This document shows positions 1 to 7,529 of a stretch of DNA of 28,953 bases, one piece after another. Source of the stretch: DATBAK01 sp038240075 (GTDB lineage Bacteria; Actinomycetota; Acidimicrobiia; IMCC26256; PALSA-610); the NCBI GenBank assembly GCA_038240075.1, contig JBBSEC010000058.1:1-28953 (forward strand), in the 5' to 3' direction. How positions within the stretch are numbered: position 1 is the stretch's first letter; every line of letters begins with the position of its first letter. The notes under the pieces are model-generated. The model saw only the letters and a program-made list of their open reading frames with translations, did no database searches and was not told the origin of the DNA. A program made the position numbers and the translations under genes.

Positions 1-2803
1 ACTCACGGAACCGCGTGAGGTTGTTCAACGCGCGGATCGTCGGAACCGCGGCCATCACCTCGCCCCACCGGTCGTGGATGTCGCGGAACAGCGAGAGCGC
101 CTCGTTGCCGCGTTCCATCGAGTGCTCGGCGTGCCCGCGCCAGAGCGCGATGTTGGCCATGAGCACCTTCATCATCCCGGCGGCCCAGCGGTCGCCGGTC
201 TGGAGCGATTCGGTGAGGATCTGCGTCGCGAGGTTCTCGGCCTCGTCGAGATTGCCCTGGTTGAACCGTGCGAACGCGAGCAGCCCGAGCGCCCAACCGA
301 GCCCGCCCCAGTCGCCGAGCTCGGCGAAGCGCTCGGCCGATTCGTTGAGCCGGCTCTCGGCGTCGGCCAGTCGCCCCTGCGAGAACGAGATCCACGCGAG
401 GTTCTGGAGTGCCCACGCCTCGCCCCGCTGATCGTCCGCCTTGCGGAACGAAGCCAGCGCTTCGGAAGTCAAGCGCTCGGCCTCCGCGTGGTCACCGCGG
501 AACAGGTTGATCACTCCGAGGCCGCGCAGCGCGCCGGCGACGCCCGAGGTGTCGTCGAGCGCGCGCCACGCGTCGACGGCGCGCCAGAGCGTTGCTTCAG
601 CGTCCTCGTAGCGGCCGGCATCCGATTCGATCCGGCCGAGGACGCTCAACGCGTTCGCGACAGTGGTCGCATCTTCGGCTTCGGTCGCCTCCTCGAGCAC
701 GGCCAGCGCGTCGTCGTGCGCGTCGTCGAGCTCGCGCGCGGCGTCGCGGGCGCGGGCGCGACCGAGGAGCGCGGTCCAACGCCGAGGCACGTCTTCGGGA
801 CCGAGGAACATGAGGGCGCGGTCGAAGAGGCGCCCCGACGCGATCCAGTTCTCCGTCGCTTCCACCGGCTCCGCCGCGGCCATGAGCGCGGTGATCGCGC
901 GGTTGCGGATGTCGGACGGCATCCCGGGGACGCTGCCGAGATCGGCAACCAGCTCGGCCGCGGTTGCAAGGTGGTGCGCGACGATGTCGATCCGGTCGTC
1001 GGCATCGAGGAGGCGATCGGTGAGATCCGCGTGGCGACGAGCCCGTTCCGCGCGGGTCAGCGTGCCGTAGGCGACATCGCGCACGAGCTCCGACTTGAAA
1101 CGGAACCCGTCGTCTTCGAGGATGAGCAGATCCCGGTCGGCGAGCGCATCGAGCACGTCGTGGGGCGCTTCGACGGTGGTGAGCGCGATCGCGTCGGCGA
1201 CGAGCCCGCTCGACCCGACGACCGCGCAGTCCTCGAGCAGCGAACGTTCGGTGGCGGGGAGCGAGTCGAGCCGTGCCGCGACGAGTCCGTGCAGGGTGGC
1301 CGGCAACACACCGAGGCGTGCGGCCTCGACGGGCGAGTCGGAATGCTCGACCTCGCACACGAGCGAGACCAGCTCCTCGACGAAGAACGGGTTGCCGCCG
1401 CTGCGCTCGAGCAGGAACTCGAGCACGTCGTGGGTGAGGGTGTCGCCGAACAGCTCGCGCGCGAGGCTCGCTGTGGCGTCGGCGTCGAGGGGGTCGATGT
1501 GCATGACGAGCGAGTTGTGGTGCCCACCGGCGACGGCCCAACGCTGCTCGAAGCCGGGTCGCGCCGTGCCGACGAGCACGAACGGCAGGTTTCTGAGCCG
1601 CTCGAGCAGGCGCACGACGAGGTCGAGCACGAGATCGTCGGCCCAGTGGAGGTCGGAGAGCGCGAGCACGACGGGGCGCCGACGAGCGTGGCCCTCGAGG
1701 TACGACGCGACCGATCGCATCGCGTCGTCGCGCGCGCGGGCAGGCTCCACGGCCGGACGACTGAAGCCCTCGAGGATGTAGAGCAACCCCTCGACGATGC
1801 GTTCACGCTCGGCGGGCTCGATTCCTGGGAGCACGTCGGCAACCGAGTCGCGGACGCGATCGCGGATCGAGGCATCGCCGTGCTCGTCGCAGTCGCACGC
1901 CTCGCGGACCGCTTCGGCAACGGGTGCCCACACGTTGGCGTTGCCGTACGGCGCGCACTGTCCGCCGAGCACCAACGCGTCTCCGGTGACGCGGGCACGC
2001 TCGGCGAACTCGAGCACGAGTCGGCTCTTGCCGATACCGGCGTCGCCGAGCAGCAGCACGAGCTGCGCGCGGCGGCGGCTGTGCGCGATCGAGAACGCGT
2101 GGCGCAACACGCCCATCTCGGCGTCGCGTCCGACAAGGGCACCACGCGCGCCGCGGCGTCGGCGTCCCGGCGCGATCGTGGCGTGCAACGCGACCCACGC
2201 TTCGACGGATTCGTCCCGGCCGCGCACTGACAGCTGACCGAGCGCCTCGTAGCGCACCGCGCGCCGTGTCGCCGCGTAGGTCGCCGGACCGACGACGATC
2301 TGGCCGGGCTGCGCCGATGTCTGGAGGCGGCTCGCGGTGTTGACGACGTCGCCCATCACCGTGGCGTCGCCGCCCGCCCGCATCGAGCCGACGAGCACTT
2401 CGCCCGTGTTGATGCCGATGCGCAGGAAGACCTTCGTCGACTGGTCGGCAGCGAGGTCTTCGAGCGACTCCTGCATCTGCAACGCGGCGCGGACGCCGCG
2501 TTCGGCGTCGTCCTCGTGTGCAATCGGGACGCCGAAGATCGCGATGATCGCGTCGCCGACGATCTTGTCGAGCTCGCCCCCGAAGGCCCGCACGTCGGCG
2601 ACCAGGCGCTCGAATGTGCGGTCGACCAGGTTCTTCACATGTTCGGGGTCGGCGGTCTCCGCGAGGGTGGTGAACCCGACGATGTCGGCCATGAGCACGG
2701 TGACCAGCCGGCGCTCGTCGGACCGAGTGGCAAGCGCGTGCCCACACTCAGGACAGAAACGGGCGGCCTCGGGCACGCCCTCACCGCAGGCCGGGCAGCG
2801 CAT
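1..2803 (-). CDS. Class III adenylate cyclase / AAA ATPase / TPR signalling protein (3' end beyond window)
   Basis: The frame is open from the ATG at 2803 to the window edge (about 934 codons), so the C-terminus is missing. It starts with a zinc-ribbon (Cys3, Cys6, Cys17, Cys20). A class III nucleotide cyclase domain follows with both metal aspartates (D40 in MADIVGF, D84 in KIVGDA), the adenine-selecting pair K80/D152 and the transition-state residues N155 and R159, so it should be an active adenylate cyclase. A P-loop ATPase follows (GDAGIGKS), then a long C-terminal part rich in TPR-like Ala/Leu/Trp helices. The architecture matches large actinobacterial cyclase-ATPase regulators of roughly 1000 residues. 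It lies 18 bp downstream of the DUF971 gene on the same strand, probably one transcript. The activating signal cannot be read from the sequence. Confidence 0.9.
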   Translation of the reverse strand, partial: MRCPACGEGVPEAARFCPECGHALATRSDERRLVTVLMADIVGFTTLAETADPEHVKNLVDRTFERLVADVRAFGGELDKIVGDAIIAIFGVPIAHEDDAERGVRAALQMQESLEDLAADQSTKVFLRIGINTGEVLVGSMRAGGDATVMGDVVNTASRLQTSAQPGQIVVGPATYAATRRAVRYEALGQLSVRGRDESVEAWVALHATIAPGRRRRGARGALVGRDAEMGVLRHAFSIAHSRRRAQLVLLLGDAGIGKSRLVLEFAERARVTGDALVLGGQCAPYGNANVWAPVAEAVREACDCDEHGDASIRDRVRDSVADVLPGIEPAERERIVEGLLYILEGFSRPAVEPARARDDAMRSVASYLEGHARRRPVVLALSDLHWADDLVLDLVVRLLERLRNLPFVLVGTARPGFEQRWAVAGGHHNSLVMHIDPLDADATASLARELFGDTLTHDVLEFLLERSGGNPFFVEELVSLVCEVEHSDSPVEAARLGVLPATLHGLVAARLDSLPATERSLLEDCAVVGSSGLVADAIALTTVEAPHDVLDALADRDLLILEDDGFRFKSELVRDVAYGTLTRAERARRHADLTDRLLDADDRIDIVAHHLATAAELVADLGSVPGMPSDIRNRAITALMAAAEPVEATENWIASGRLFDRALMFLGPEDVPRRWTALLGRARARDAARELDDAHDDALAVLEEATEAEDATTVANALSVLGRIESDAGRYEDAEATLWRAVDAWRALDDTSGVAGALRGLGVINLFRGDHAEAERLTSEALASFRKADDQRGEAWALQNLAWISFSQGRLADAESRLNESAERFAELGDWGGLGWALGLLAFARFNQGNLDEAENLATQILTESLQTGDRWAAGMMKVLMANIALWRGHAEHSMERGNEALSLFRDIHDRWGEVMAAVPTIRALNNLTRFRE

Positions 2804-2821
2804 TCGTTCAGGTTACCGGCA

Positions 2822-3160
2822 TCACTCGACGTCCCCGTCGAGTGAGTCGTCGGCCCAGTTGTGCAGCAGGCCCCACGAGAAGATGCCCGTGGAGTGGCCG
2901 TCGTTCCACGTGATCGTGACGCCCCACGCGCCGACCAGCTCCGCGCCGACGCCGGCGAGCGGCTGCGGAGAGTCGGGTTTGGGCCACACCGGTCGGTGCT
3001 GCTCCCGGAGACCGCGGCACTCGGCGCACGGGCAGTTGACGCGCAGCTCCTCGAGCGCGAACGAAGCCTTCGATCCGTCGACCCAGGTCACGGTGAGGCC
3101 GTGCTCCCGATCGAGCTCGACCGTCGTCGGCGATTCCGAGGTCGGCAGATCCATTGTCAT
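2822..3160 (-). CDS. DUF971 (GBBH-like N-terminal domain) protein
   Basis: This 112-residue protein has the DUF971 pattern: an N-terminal strand pair around LTVTWVDGSKASF, then LRVNCPCAECRG and a C-terminal VTITWNDGHSTGIFSWGLL segment. The domain is known from the N-terminus of gamma-butyrobetaine hydroxylases and as stand-alone bacterial proteins, where its role is not settled; metal or Fe-S handling has been suggested. The Cys-Pro-Cys-Ala-Glu-Cys cluster and the late Asp/His pair fit metal binding (inference). The start could be the ATG at 3160 or the one two codons later. It is followed after 18 bp by the cyclase gene and is divergent from the pterin dehydratase gene across 69 bp. Confidence 0.85.
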   Translation of the reverse strand: MTMDLPTSESPTTVELDREHGLTVTWVDGSKASFALEELRVNCPCAECRGLREQHRPVWPKPDSPQPLAGVGAELVGAWGVTITWNDGHSTGIFSWGLLHNWADDSLDGDVE

Positions 3161-3229
3161 TGCCCGGAGTCTGGCCTACGAAGGGCCTCCGCGTTGCTTC
3201 GGCCGGGGCCCGACACCCACAATGGCGTC

Positions 3230-3535
3230 ATGGCGAAACGACTCGATGACGAAGCGGTCGCAGAGTGGCTTCCTGCCCACTCCGGATGGGATCGCCACGG
3301 CGACGAGATCATCAAGCAGTTCGAGTGCGCCTCGTTTCCGGACGCGATCGCGTTCGTCGTCCGGATCGGCTTCCTGGCCGAGGCCGCCAACCACCATCCC
3401 GACCTCGACCTCCGCTGGCGCAAGGTCCTCGTCGCGCTCACGACCCACGACGCAGGCGGCCTCACCGGGCTCGACCTCGAGCTGGCGGAGGGCATCGACG
3501 CGGCGGCGGCTCCGCTCCCCGCCGAGACGGGCTGA
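3230..3535 (+). CDS. Pterin-4-alpha-carbinolamine dehydratase
   Basis: This 101-residue protein has the complete PCD/DCoH signature: FPDAIAFVVRIGFLAEAANHHPDLDLRW, then LTTHDAGGLTGLDLELAEGID. The paired His-His-Pro-Asp and the later THD histidine form the active site in this family, which dehydrates 4a-hydroxytetrahydropterin after aromatic hydroxylation. The ATG at 3230 gives the usual family length; an ATG eight bases upstream is in another frame. No aromatic amino acid hydroxylase is in the window, so the pterin-using partner is unknown. In actinobacteria such stand-alone copies may serve other pterin chemistry. Molybdopterin metabolism (mobA lies nearby) is only a suggestion. It is followed after 3 bp by a small membrane protein gene. 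Confidence 0.92.
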   Translation: MAKRLDDEAVAEWLPAHSGWDRHGDEIIKQFECASFPDAIAFVVRIGFLAEAANHHPDLDLRWRKVLVALTTHDAGGLTGLDLELAEGIDAAAAPLPAETG

Positions 3536-3538
3536 GTC

Positions 3539-3940
3539 GTGGCGCTGTGGTTCGCGCTCGGCGCGATCGCGATCATCGTCGGCATCCTGTTCATCGCGGT
3601 CGCCAAGGAGGACGGTCCGTTGCCGGCCGACGTCGCGCTCGCGTACGAGATCGCCTGGGACCGGCTCGACTTCGACACGCTGTTCGATCTCTCCGGTGTC
3701 GAGCTGCGCGACGGTGCGAAGCGGCCCGGGTTCATCGAGACGAAGCGCGCGGCCTACAAGGGCGTCAAGCGCGGCCGGCTCGCCGCGCGCATCGCGGTCG
3801 AGAACGTCGTATCGGCAACGGATACCGCGCTCGTCGTCACGAACGTCTCGACCGACACGGGCTCGGTGCAGAACAACGTGTTGATGGAGCGCCGGTCCGG
3901 GCGCTGGTACGTCGTCGCCTACTCGTTGCGACCGGTCTGA
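3539..3940 (+). CDS. Small membrane-anchored protein with a cystatin/NTF2-like soluble domain
   Basis: This 133-residue protein starts at GTG 3539, only 3 bp after the dehydratase stop. Residues 2-22 form one hydrophobic segment (ALWFALGAIAIIVGILFIAVA). The rest is soluble: helices around ADVALAYEIAWDRLDFDTLFDLSG, then a beta-rich end closing with RRSGRWYVVAYSLRPV. That order resembles small NTF2-like or DUF4878-like domains, but I do not recognise a named family. Its last 22 bp overlap the end of the convergent PPOX gene. Confidence 0.75.
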   Translation: MALWFALGAIAIIVGILFIAVAKEDGPLPADVALAYEIAWDRLDFDTLFDLSGVELRDGAKRPGFIETKRAAYKGVKRGRLAARIAVENVVSATDTALVVTNVSTDTGSVQNNVLMERRSGRWYVVAYSLRPV

Positions 3941-4383
3941 CGGACGACCGCCGACGCGCGTGAGGTCGCGTTGCTCGCCGACCAGCCCGTCCACCGGTGC
4001 ACGGCCAGCGCGATGACGGCTCCCGTCGGACGGCGCCGCGAGTACTGCGGGTACTTCGTGCGCAACAGCTGGATCGCGGTGTTGTGCTCCGCGCCACTCT
4101 CGATCACGCGCGCCTGCCCGTCGACGCGCACCCACCACAACCGTTCCCACTGATCGTCGTCGTAGTGGTCGACCACGAGTGAGGTGTCGGGGTTGACGCG
4201 GATGTTCTCGAGCCGCGCGAGCTCGATCGTTGCCTTCGGCTTGAAGTCGACGACCGAGAAGATCTCGTCGCCGTGCAGCGCGAAGCAGATGGGCACGACG
4301 TGCGGAAGGCCGTTCGGCGTCACGGTCGCCAGGTGCCCGACCCGCGCGTTCGACAGGTGTGCTCGCATCTCTCGCTGGTCCAT
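3919..4383 (-). CDS. PPOX-class F420-dependent oxidoreductase, Rv0121-type
   Basis: This 154-residue split-barrel protein begins at ATG 4383 (MDQREMRAHLSNARVGHLAT). Longer versions that start upstream add 40 non-conserved residues. Hallmarks of the TIGR03668/Rv0121 family are RVGHLATVTPNGLPHVVPICF, TSLVVDHYDDDQWERLWWVRVDG and the C-terminal LLRTKYPQY. Members of this pyridoxamine-oxidase-like superfamily bind F420 or flavin. Substrates of the Rv0121 branch are not established. It suggests an F420-making actinobacterium. The gene is divergent from mobA across 55 bp and convergent with the small membrane protein, overlapping it by 22 bp. Confidence 0.88.
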   Translation of the reverse strand: MDQREMRAHLSNARVGHLATVTPNGLPHVVPICFALHGDEIFSVVDFKPKATIELARLENIRVNPDTSLVVDHYDDDQWERLWWVRVDGQARVIESGAEHNTAIQLLRTKYPQYSRRRPTGAVIALAVHRWTGWSASNATSRASAVVRQTGRNE

Positions 4384-4438
4384 CGTGCCTCCGTGCCCAA
4401 GTCTGCTGCACCACGACCGGTGCGCGAGCATCGCCCCC

Positions 4439-5005
4439 ATGACGTGCGCCGGTGTCGTGCTGACGGGTGGCTCCAGCCGCCGGCTCGGGTTCGACAAGGC
4501 CACGGTTCGGATCGGCGACGAGACGCTCGCGGTGCGTGCCGCGCGTGTGCTCGGCTTCGCGTGCTCAGCCGTCGTCGAGGTCGGTCCCGGCTGCAGCGGG
4601 CTGCGAGCGGTCCGTGAGGAGCCGGCCGGTTCGGGCCCGCTCGCGGGGCTCGTCGCGGGCGCCGACGCGCTCGGCGCCGCGTCGGTGGTGCTGCTCGGTT
4701 GCGACCTCGTGCGGATCGACTCCGCCGTGCTCCGCCTGCTCGCGGAGTGGCCCGGGGCGCAGACCGCGGTGCCGATCGTCGGCGGCGAGCCGCAGCTCGT
4801 GTGCGCGCGCTACGGGCGCGACGCACTCGCTGCGGCGCGCAGGCTGCTCGCGAACGGCGAACGGTCGTTGCGCGCGCTGCTCAGCGTGGTCGACGTCGAC
4901 TTCGTCACCGAGGAGCAGTGGAGGACCGTCGCCGACGCCGACGCGTTCGACGACCTCGACACCCCCGACGATCTCGCGCGGCTCGGCCTGCGCGCTCCGG
5001 GATAG
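4439..5005 (+). CDS. mobA: Molybdenum cofactor guanylyltransferase (MobA-like)
   Basis: This 188-residue nucleotidyltransferase has the nucleotide-binding signature LTGGSSRRLGFDK at residues 8-20 and a metal-binding GCDLVRID at about residue 86; MobA usually has GCDMP there. The C-terminal DLDTPDDL is the typical closing motif of the family. MobA transfers GMP from GTP to Mo-molybdopterin to make MGD. The start is the ATG at 4439, which puts the glycine-rich loop at the normal distance from the N-terminus. The inositol-monophosphatase gene follows within 25 bp, so they are probably co-transcribed. A related nucleotidyltransferase of unknown substrate is the alternative. Confidence 0.82.
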   Translation: MTCAGVVLTGGSSRRLGFDKATVRIGDETLAVRAARVLGFACSAVVEVGPGCSGLRAVREEPAGSGPLAGLVAGADALGAASVVLLGCDLVRIDSAVLRLLAEWPGAQTAVPIVGGEPQLVCARYGRDALAAARRLLANGERSLRALLSVVDVDFVTEEQWRTVADADAFDDLDTPDDLARLGLRAPG

Positions 5006-5028
5006 CGCGCGTGCCAGACTCCGGCCCC

Positions 5029-5778
5029 GTGGAAGCAACCGACCTCATCGCCGCCTTCGCGCGGATCGCGAGCGAGATCGGTGTCGCGGTGAAGGCCCTG
5101 ACGCCGGACGAGCGACGCGCGCGCACCGATCATCCCGGGCAGTACGCGCTCGATCTCGTCGCCGACGCGATCGCGCTCCGCATCCTGCGCGATCTCCCCG
5201 TGATGATCGTGAGCGAGGAATCAGGCCGGTCGGGCAGGACCGACGCGCTCGTCGCCGTGATCGTCGACCCGGTCGACGGCTCGACGAACTGCGCGCACAA
5301 CCTGGCCTACTGGGCGACGTCGTTGTGCGCGGTCGACGCCGACGGCATGCTCGCCGCGTTGGTCGTCAATCACGCGACGGGCGAGGTCTTCACCGCGATC
5401 AGAGGCCGCGGCGCGTTTCGCGACGGTCAACGCCTGCGGACGTCGTCGGTGCGCAAGGTCGAGAACGCAATGGTGGCGCTCTCCGGTTGGCCGGCGCGCC
5501 TGCTGCCGTGGCACCAGTACCGCGCTCTCGGCTGCGCGTCGCTGGCGCTTTGCGGCCTCGCGGCCGGCGGGCTCGACGGGTACATCGACGGTGGTTCGTG
5601 GCACGCGCCCTGGGACTACCTCGGCGGGCTGCTCATCTGCCGTGAGGCAGGAGCGACCGTGATCGACGCCGACGGTCAGGAGCTCGTCACGGTGGCAACA
5701 TCAGCACGACGTCAGCTGCTCGGCGCGGGAACGCCGGAGTTGCTTGCGAGCCTGCGCACATCGGCTGGTCGGCGATGA
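5029..5778 (+). CDS. Inositol-monophosphatase-family phosphatase, paralogue 1
   Basis: This 249-residue Mg-dependent phosphatase has metal ligands E63/E64 (VSEES), the DPVDGSTN motif (D80, D83) and the late WD motif APWDYLGGLLICREAG (D196). All catalytic positions of the IMPase fold are present. Family members hydrolyse inositol-1-phosphate, histidinol phosphate, PAP or sugar bisphosphates. The N-terminal half is more divergent than in paralogue 2, so the substrate may differ. GTG 5029 is chosen; GTG 5011 in the same frame would add six residues. The stop overlaps the next start as ATGA. Confidence 0.85.
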   Translation: MEATDLIAAFARIASEIGVAVKALTPDERRARTDHPGQYALDLVADAIALRILRDLPVMIVSEESGRSGRTDALVAVIVDPVDGSTNCAHNLAYWATSLCAVDADGMLAALVVNHATGEVFTAIRGRGAFRDGQRLRTSSVRKVENAMVALSGWPARLLPWHQYRALGCASLALCGLAAGGLDGYIDGGSWHAPWDYLGGLLICREAGATVIDADGQELVTVATSARRQLLGAGTPELLASLRTSAGRR

Positions 5779-6581
5779 ACGACGCCGACCTCGACCGGCT
5801 GCTCGCCGTCGCGCTCGACGCGGCGCGCGTCGGAGGCGCGATCGTGAGCGAAGACTTCGGCGCGGCGCGCGAGGTGCGCGAGAAGGCGCCGGGCGACTGG
5901 GTGAGCGCGGCCGACCTGCGCAGTGAGCAGGCCGTGCGCAACGCGCTCGTCACCGCGACTCCCGACATCCCGGTGCTCGGCGAAGAGGAAGGCGGCGAGC
6001 GCGCCGCACTCGGATGGCTCGTCGATCCGCTCGACGGCACCGCGAACTTCCTGCACGGACTCGAAGCCGTCGGTGTGTCGATCGGTCTCGTCGACGACGG
6101 AGTTCCGATCGTCGGTGTGGTGAACGCGCCGCTGCTCGGTCGCATCTATTCCGCGCGTCTCGGTGGGGGAGCGTTCCGCGACGGTGCGCCGATTCGCGTC
6201 AGCGAACGCGCTCCGGCGCAGGCGATCTGCGCGACCGGCTTCCCGTTCCGCCACAAGAATCTGATCGAGGGCTACCTCCGGGTCTTTGCCGCGGCGATGC
6301 ACTCGCTCGAGGATCTCCGGCGGGTCGGAGGCGCGAGCCTCGACCTCTCCTGGACCGCCCAGGGGGTCTTCGACGGGTACTTCGAGCTGTCGCTCGGCCC
6401 CTGGGACGTGGCCGCCGGGGGCCTGTTGGTGCGGGAGGCCGGAGGGGTGGTCACCGACTGGGCCGGCGACCCCAAGCGGTGGCTGGCCAGCGGCGACATC
6501 GTGGCCGCTCCGCCGGCCGTCCACGAGTTCCTCCTCGAGCTGATCGCAAATAATTCATTTGACCGGCCCGATATGGAATGA
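5775..6581 (+). CDS. Inositol-1-monophosphatase (SuhB-like), paralogue 2
   Basis: This 268-residue protein is a canonical IMPase: D47 in the first helix, GEEEGG (E70/E71), DPLDGTANF (D84, D87) and GPWDVAAGGLLVREAGG (D211). It hydrolyses inositol-1-phosphate to inositol, a precursor of phosphatidylinositol and mycothiol in actinobacteria. The ATG overlaps the stop of paralogue 1 by ATGA, which implies coupled translation of two unequal paralogues. Its last 12 codons are unusually AT-rich and contain the candidate whiB7 promoter, so this coding end has a second job. Confidence 0.9.
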   Translation: MNDADLDRLLAVALDAARVGGAIVSEDFGAAREVREKAPGDWVSAADLRSEQAVRNALVTATPDIPVLGEEEGGERAALGWLVDPLDGTANFLHGLEAVGVSIGLVDDGVPIVGVVNAPLLGRIYSARLGGGAFRDGAPIRVSERAPAQAICATGFPFRHKNLIEGYLRVFAAAMHSLEDLRRVGGASLDLSWTAQGVFDGYFELSLGPWDVAAGGLLVREAGGVVTDWAGDPKRWLASGDIVAAPPAVHEFLLELIANNSFDRPDME

Positions 6582-6587
6582 TGAGAT
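6546..6587 (+). promoter_or_regulatory. Candidate whiB7 promoter with AT-rich upstream box
   Basis: An AT-rich run, GCAAATAATTCAT (6546-6558), sits directly upstream of a TTGACC -35 element (6559-6564). A weak -10, TGAGAT, lies 17 bp further on (6582-6587). In known WhiB7 regulons the AT-hook reads AT-rich DNA just upstream of a TTG-type -35, and whiB7 activates its own gene. The run stands out in this G+C-rich genome and lies within the last codons of the phosphatase gene. The -10 match is poor, so the transcription start is uncertain. Confidence 0.45.
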
Positions 6588-6676
6588 CGACCCGGCGGCC
6601 CAGGCCGTCGGTCCAGCAGAGCCACACAGACCAGATCTCTCCCGAAACCGACCGAAGCCGAGAAGGGCAAGCCACG

Positions 6677-6853
6677 ATGCAGACCCAGTACGCGCAGCGC
6701 CATCAGGTTGCCCGTGCCGGGTTCTCGCGCGTCTCGGCTCCGGCCTTCCCGGTGTGCGCCATGGGCAACGGCTCGTGGTCGAACGTCTCGACGCTCGACA
6801 TCACGACCGGCAAGCCCGGATGGCCCCGGCCGCCCTCGGTGTCACTGCCGTAG
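6677..6853 (+). CDS. 58-codon leader ORF upstream of whiB7 (probable attenuation leader)
   Basis: This short ORF starts at ATG 6677 with a GAAGGG ribosome-binding site nine bases upstream and ends at TAG 6853, 26 bp before a strong intrinsic terminator. The peptide (MQTQYAQRHQVARAGFSRV at the start, GKPGWPRPPSVSLP at the end) matches no family I know. A translated leader ORF followed by a terminator and then whiB7 is the established arrangement for antibiotic-responsive attenuation of whiB7. Near its 3' end CCCGGC (6825-6830) can pair with GCCGGG in the terminator's first arm, so ribosome position could decide folding (inference). The function is judged from layout, not homology. Confidence 0.6.
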   Translation: MQTQYAQRHQVARAGFSRVSAPAFPVCAMGNGSWSNVSTLDITTGKPGWPRPPSVSLP

Positions 6854-6879
6854 CACCCGCTACCGCAAGACTTCGACCA

Positions 6880-6913
6880 GGCCGCCGGGACAACCCGGCG
6901 GCCTTCTTGTTTT
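6880..6913 (+). terminator. Intrinsic terminator in the whiB7 leader
   Basis: A perfect 10-bp stem GGCCGCCGGG (6880-6889) with loop ACAA pairs with CCCGGCGGCC (6894-6903) and is followed at once by the T-rich TTCTTGTTTT. It lies between the leader ORF and the whiB7 start, about 90 bp upstream of the latter, so it would stop transcription before the gene unless antiterminated. It could also simply end the phosphatase operon. Confidence 0.85.
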
Positions 6914-7003
6914 GCCCGCCAATCACCGACCACCACCGACCGACCGCAGCCAACCGACGACACGCACGCAGACGACATTCACCCACGAACAGGAGAATTG
7001 GCG

Positions 7004-7354
7004 ATGTTCGCCCTTCACGCCCTCCAGACGGGGACCGGCGATGCTCTCGAGCCTCAGCCGGCCTGGCAGGCGCTTGCCCGGTGCAGCAACGGCACCGGGT
7101 CCATGCTCGAGCTGTTCTTCTCGGAGCAGATCGACGACATCAACGCGGCGAAGACCTTCTGCCTCGAGTGCCCGGTGCGGGAGCCGTGCTTCGAGGGAGC
7201 CGTCGCACGGCGTGAGCCGTGGGGTGTCTGGGGTGGGCAGCTCTTCCTCAACGGGAAGGTGCTCCCACAGAAGCGCAAGCGGGGTCGGCCCCCGAAGGTT
7301 CGTCCGGAAGTTCTGACGGACGCGACCGGGGAGCCAACGGCTCAGACCGCCTGA
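7004..7354 (+). CDS. whiB7: WhiB7-type Fe-S transcription regulator with AT-hook
   Basis: This 116-residue Wbl protein has four cluster cysteines (C27, C53, C56, C62) in the pattern C-x25-C-x2-C-x5-C, the sigma-factor contact turn EPWGVWGG (71-78) and a C-terminal AT-hook KRKRGRPPK. The AT-hook after GVWGG is diagnostic of WhiB7, which binds SigA and switches on intrinsic antibiotic-resistance genes when ribosomes are inhibited. The AGGAG at 6991-6995 is eight bases before ATG 7004 and rules out the TTG six bases upstream. About 18 extra residues follow the AT-hook. The leader ORF and terminator upstream support the subtype. No obvious resistance target gene is adjacent. Confidence 0.85.
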   Translation: MFALHALQTGTGDALEPQPAWQALARCSNGTGSMLELFFSEQIDDINAAKTFCLECPVREPCFEGAVARREPWGVWGGQLFLNGKVLPQKRKRGRPPKVRPEVLTDATGEPTAQTA

Positions 7355-7472
7355 ACCGCGCACACCACCCCGCCCAGCACGCGGCGGGCCGGGACAACGA
7401 GGCCAGGCTGCACCCCCGTCAGCCTGAGTCAGCGACTCCCGGCCCGCCCGCGGCCAACCGATCTCCAAACCC

Positions 7473-7511
7473 CGGAGACGGCGAGTGCTCATCGAGCGCT
7501 CGCCGTCTCCG
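7473..7511 (+). terminator. Long hairpin after whiB7, probable terminator without T-tract
   Basis: CGGAGACGGCGAG (7473-7485) pairs perfectly with CTCGCCGTCTCCG (7499-7511). The inner TGCTC/GAGCG extends the stem to 18 pairs (one G-T) around an ATC loop. It follows whiB7 by about 120 bp and ends 18 bp before the DUF523 start. There is no T-run, so it may be a terminator of the L-shaped kind or an mRNA structure. Confidence 0.55.
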
Positions 7512-7529
7512 CGTTCACGATGGGCGACA

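Noticed and set aside
74..2230. 718-codon plus-strand ORF opposite the cyclase gene
   Set aside because: It is the antisense frame of a clearly conserved cyclase/ATPase protein and is open only because of G+C-rich codon use.
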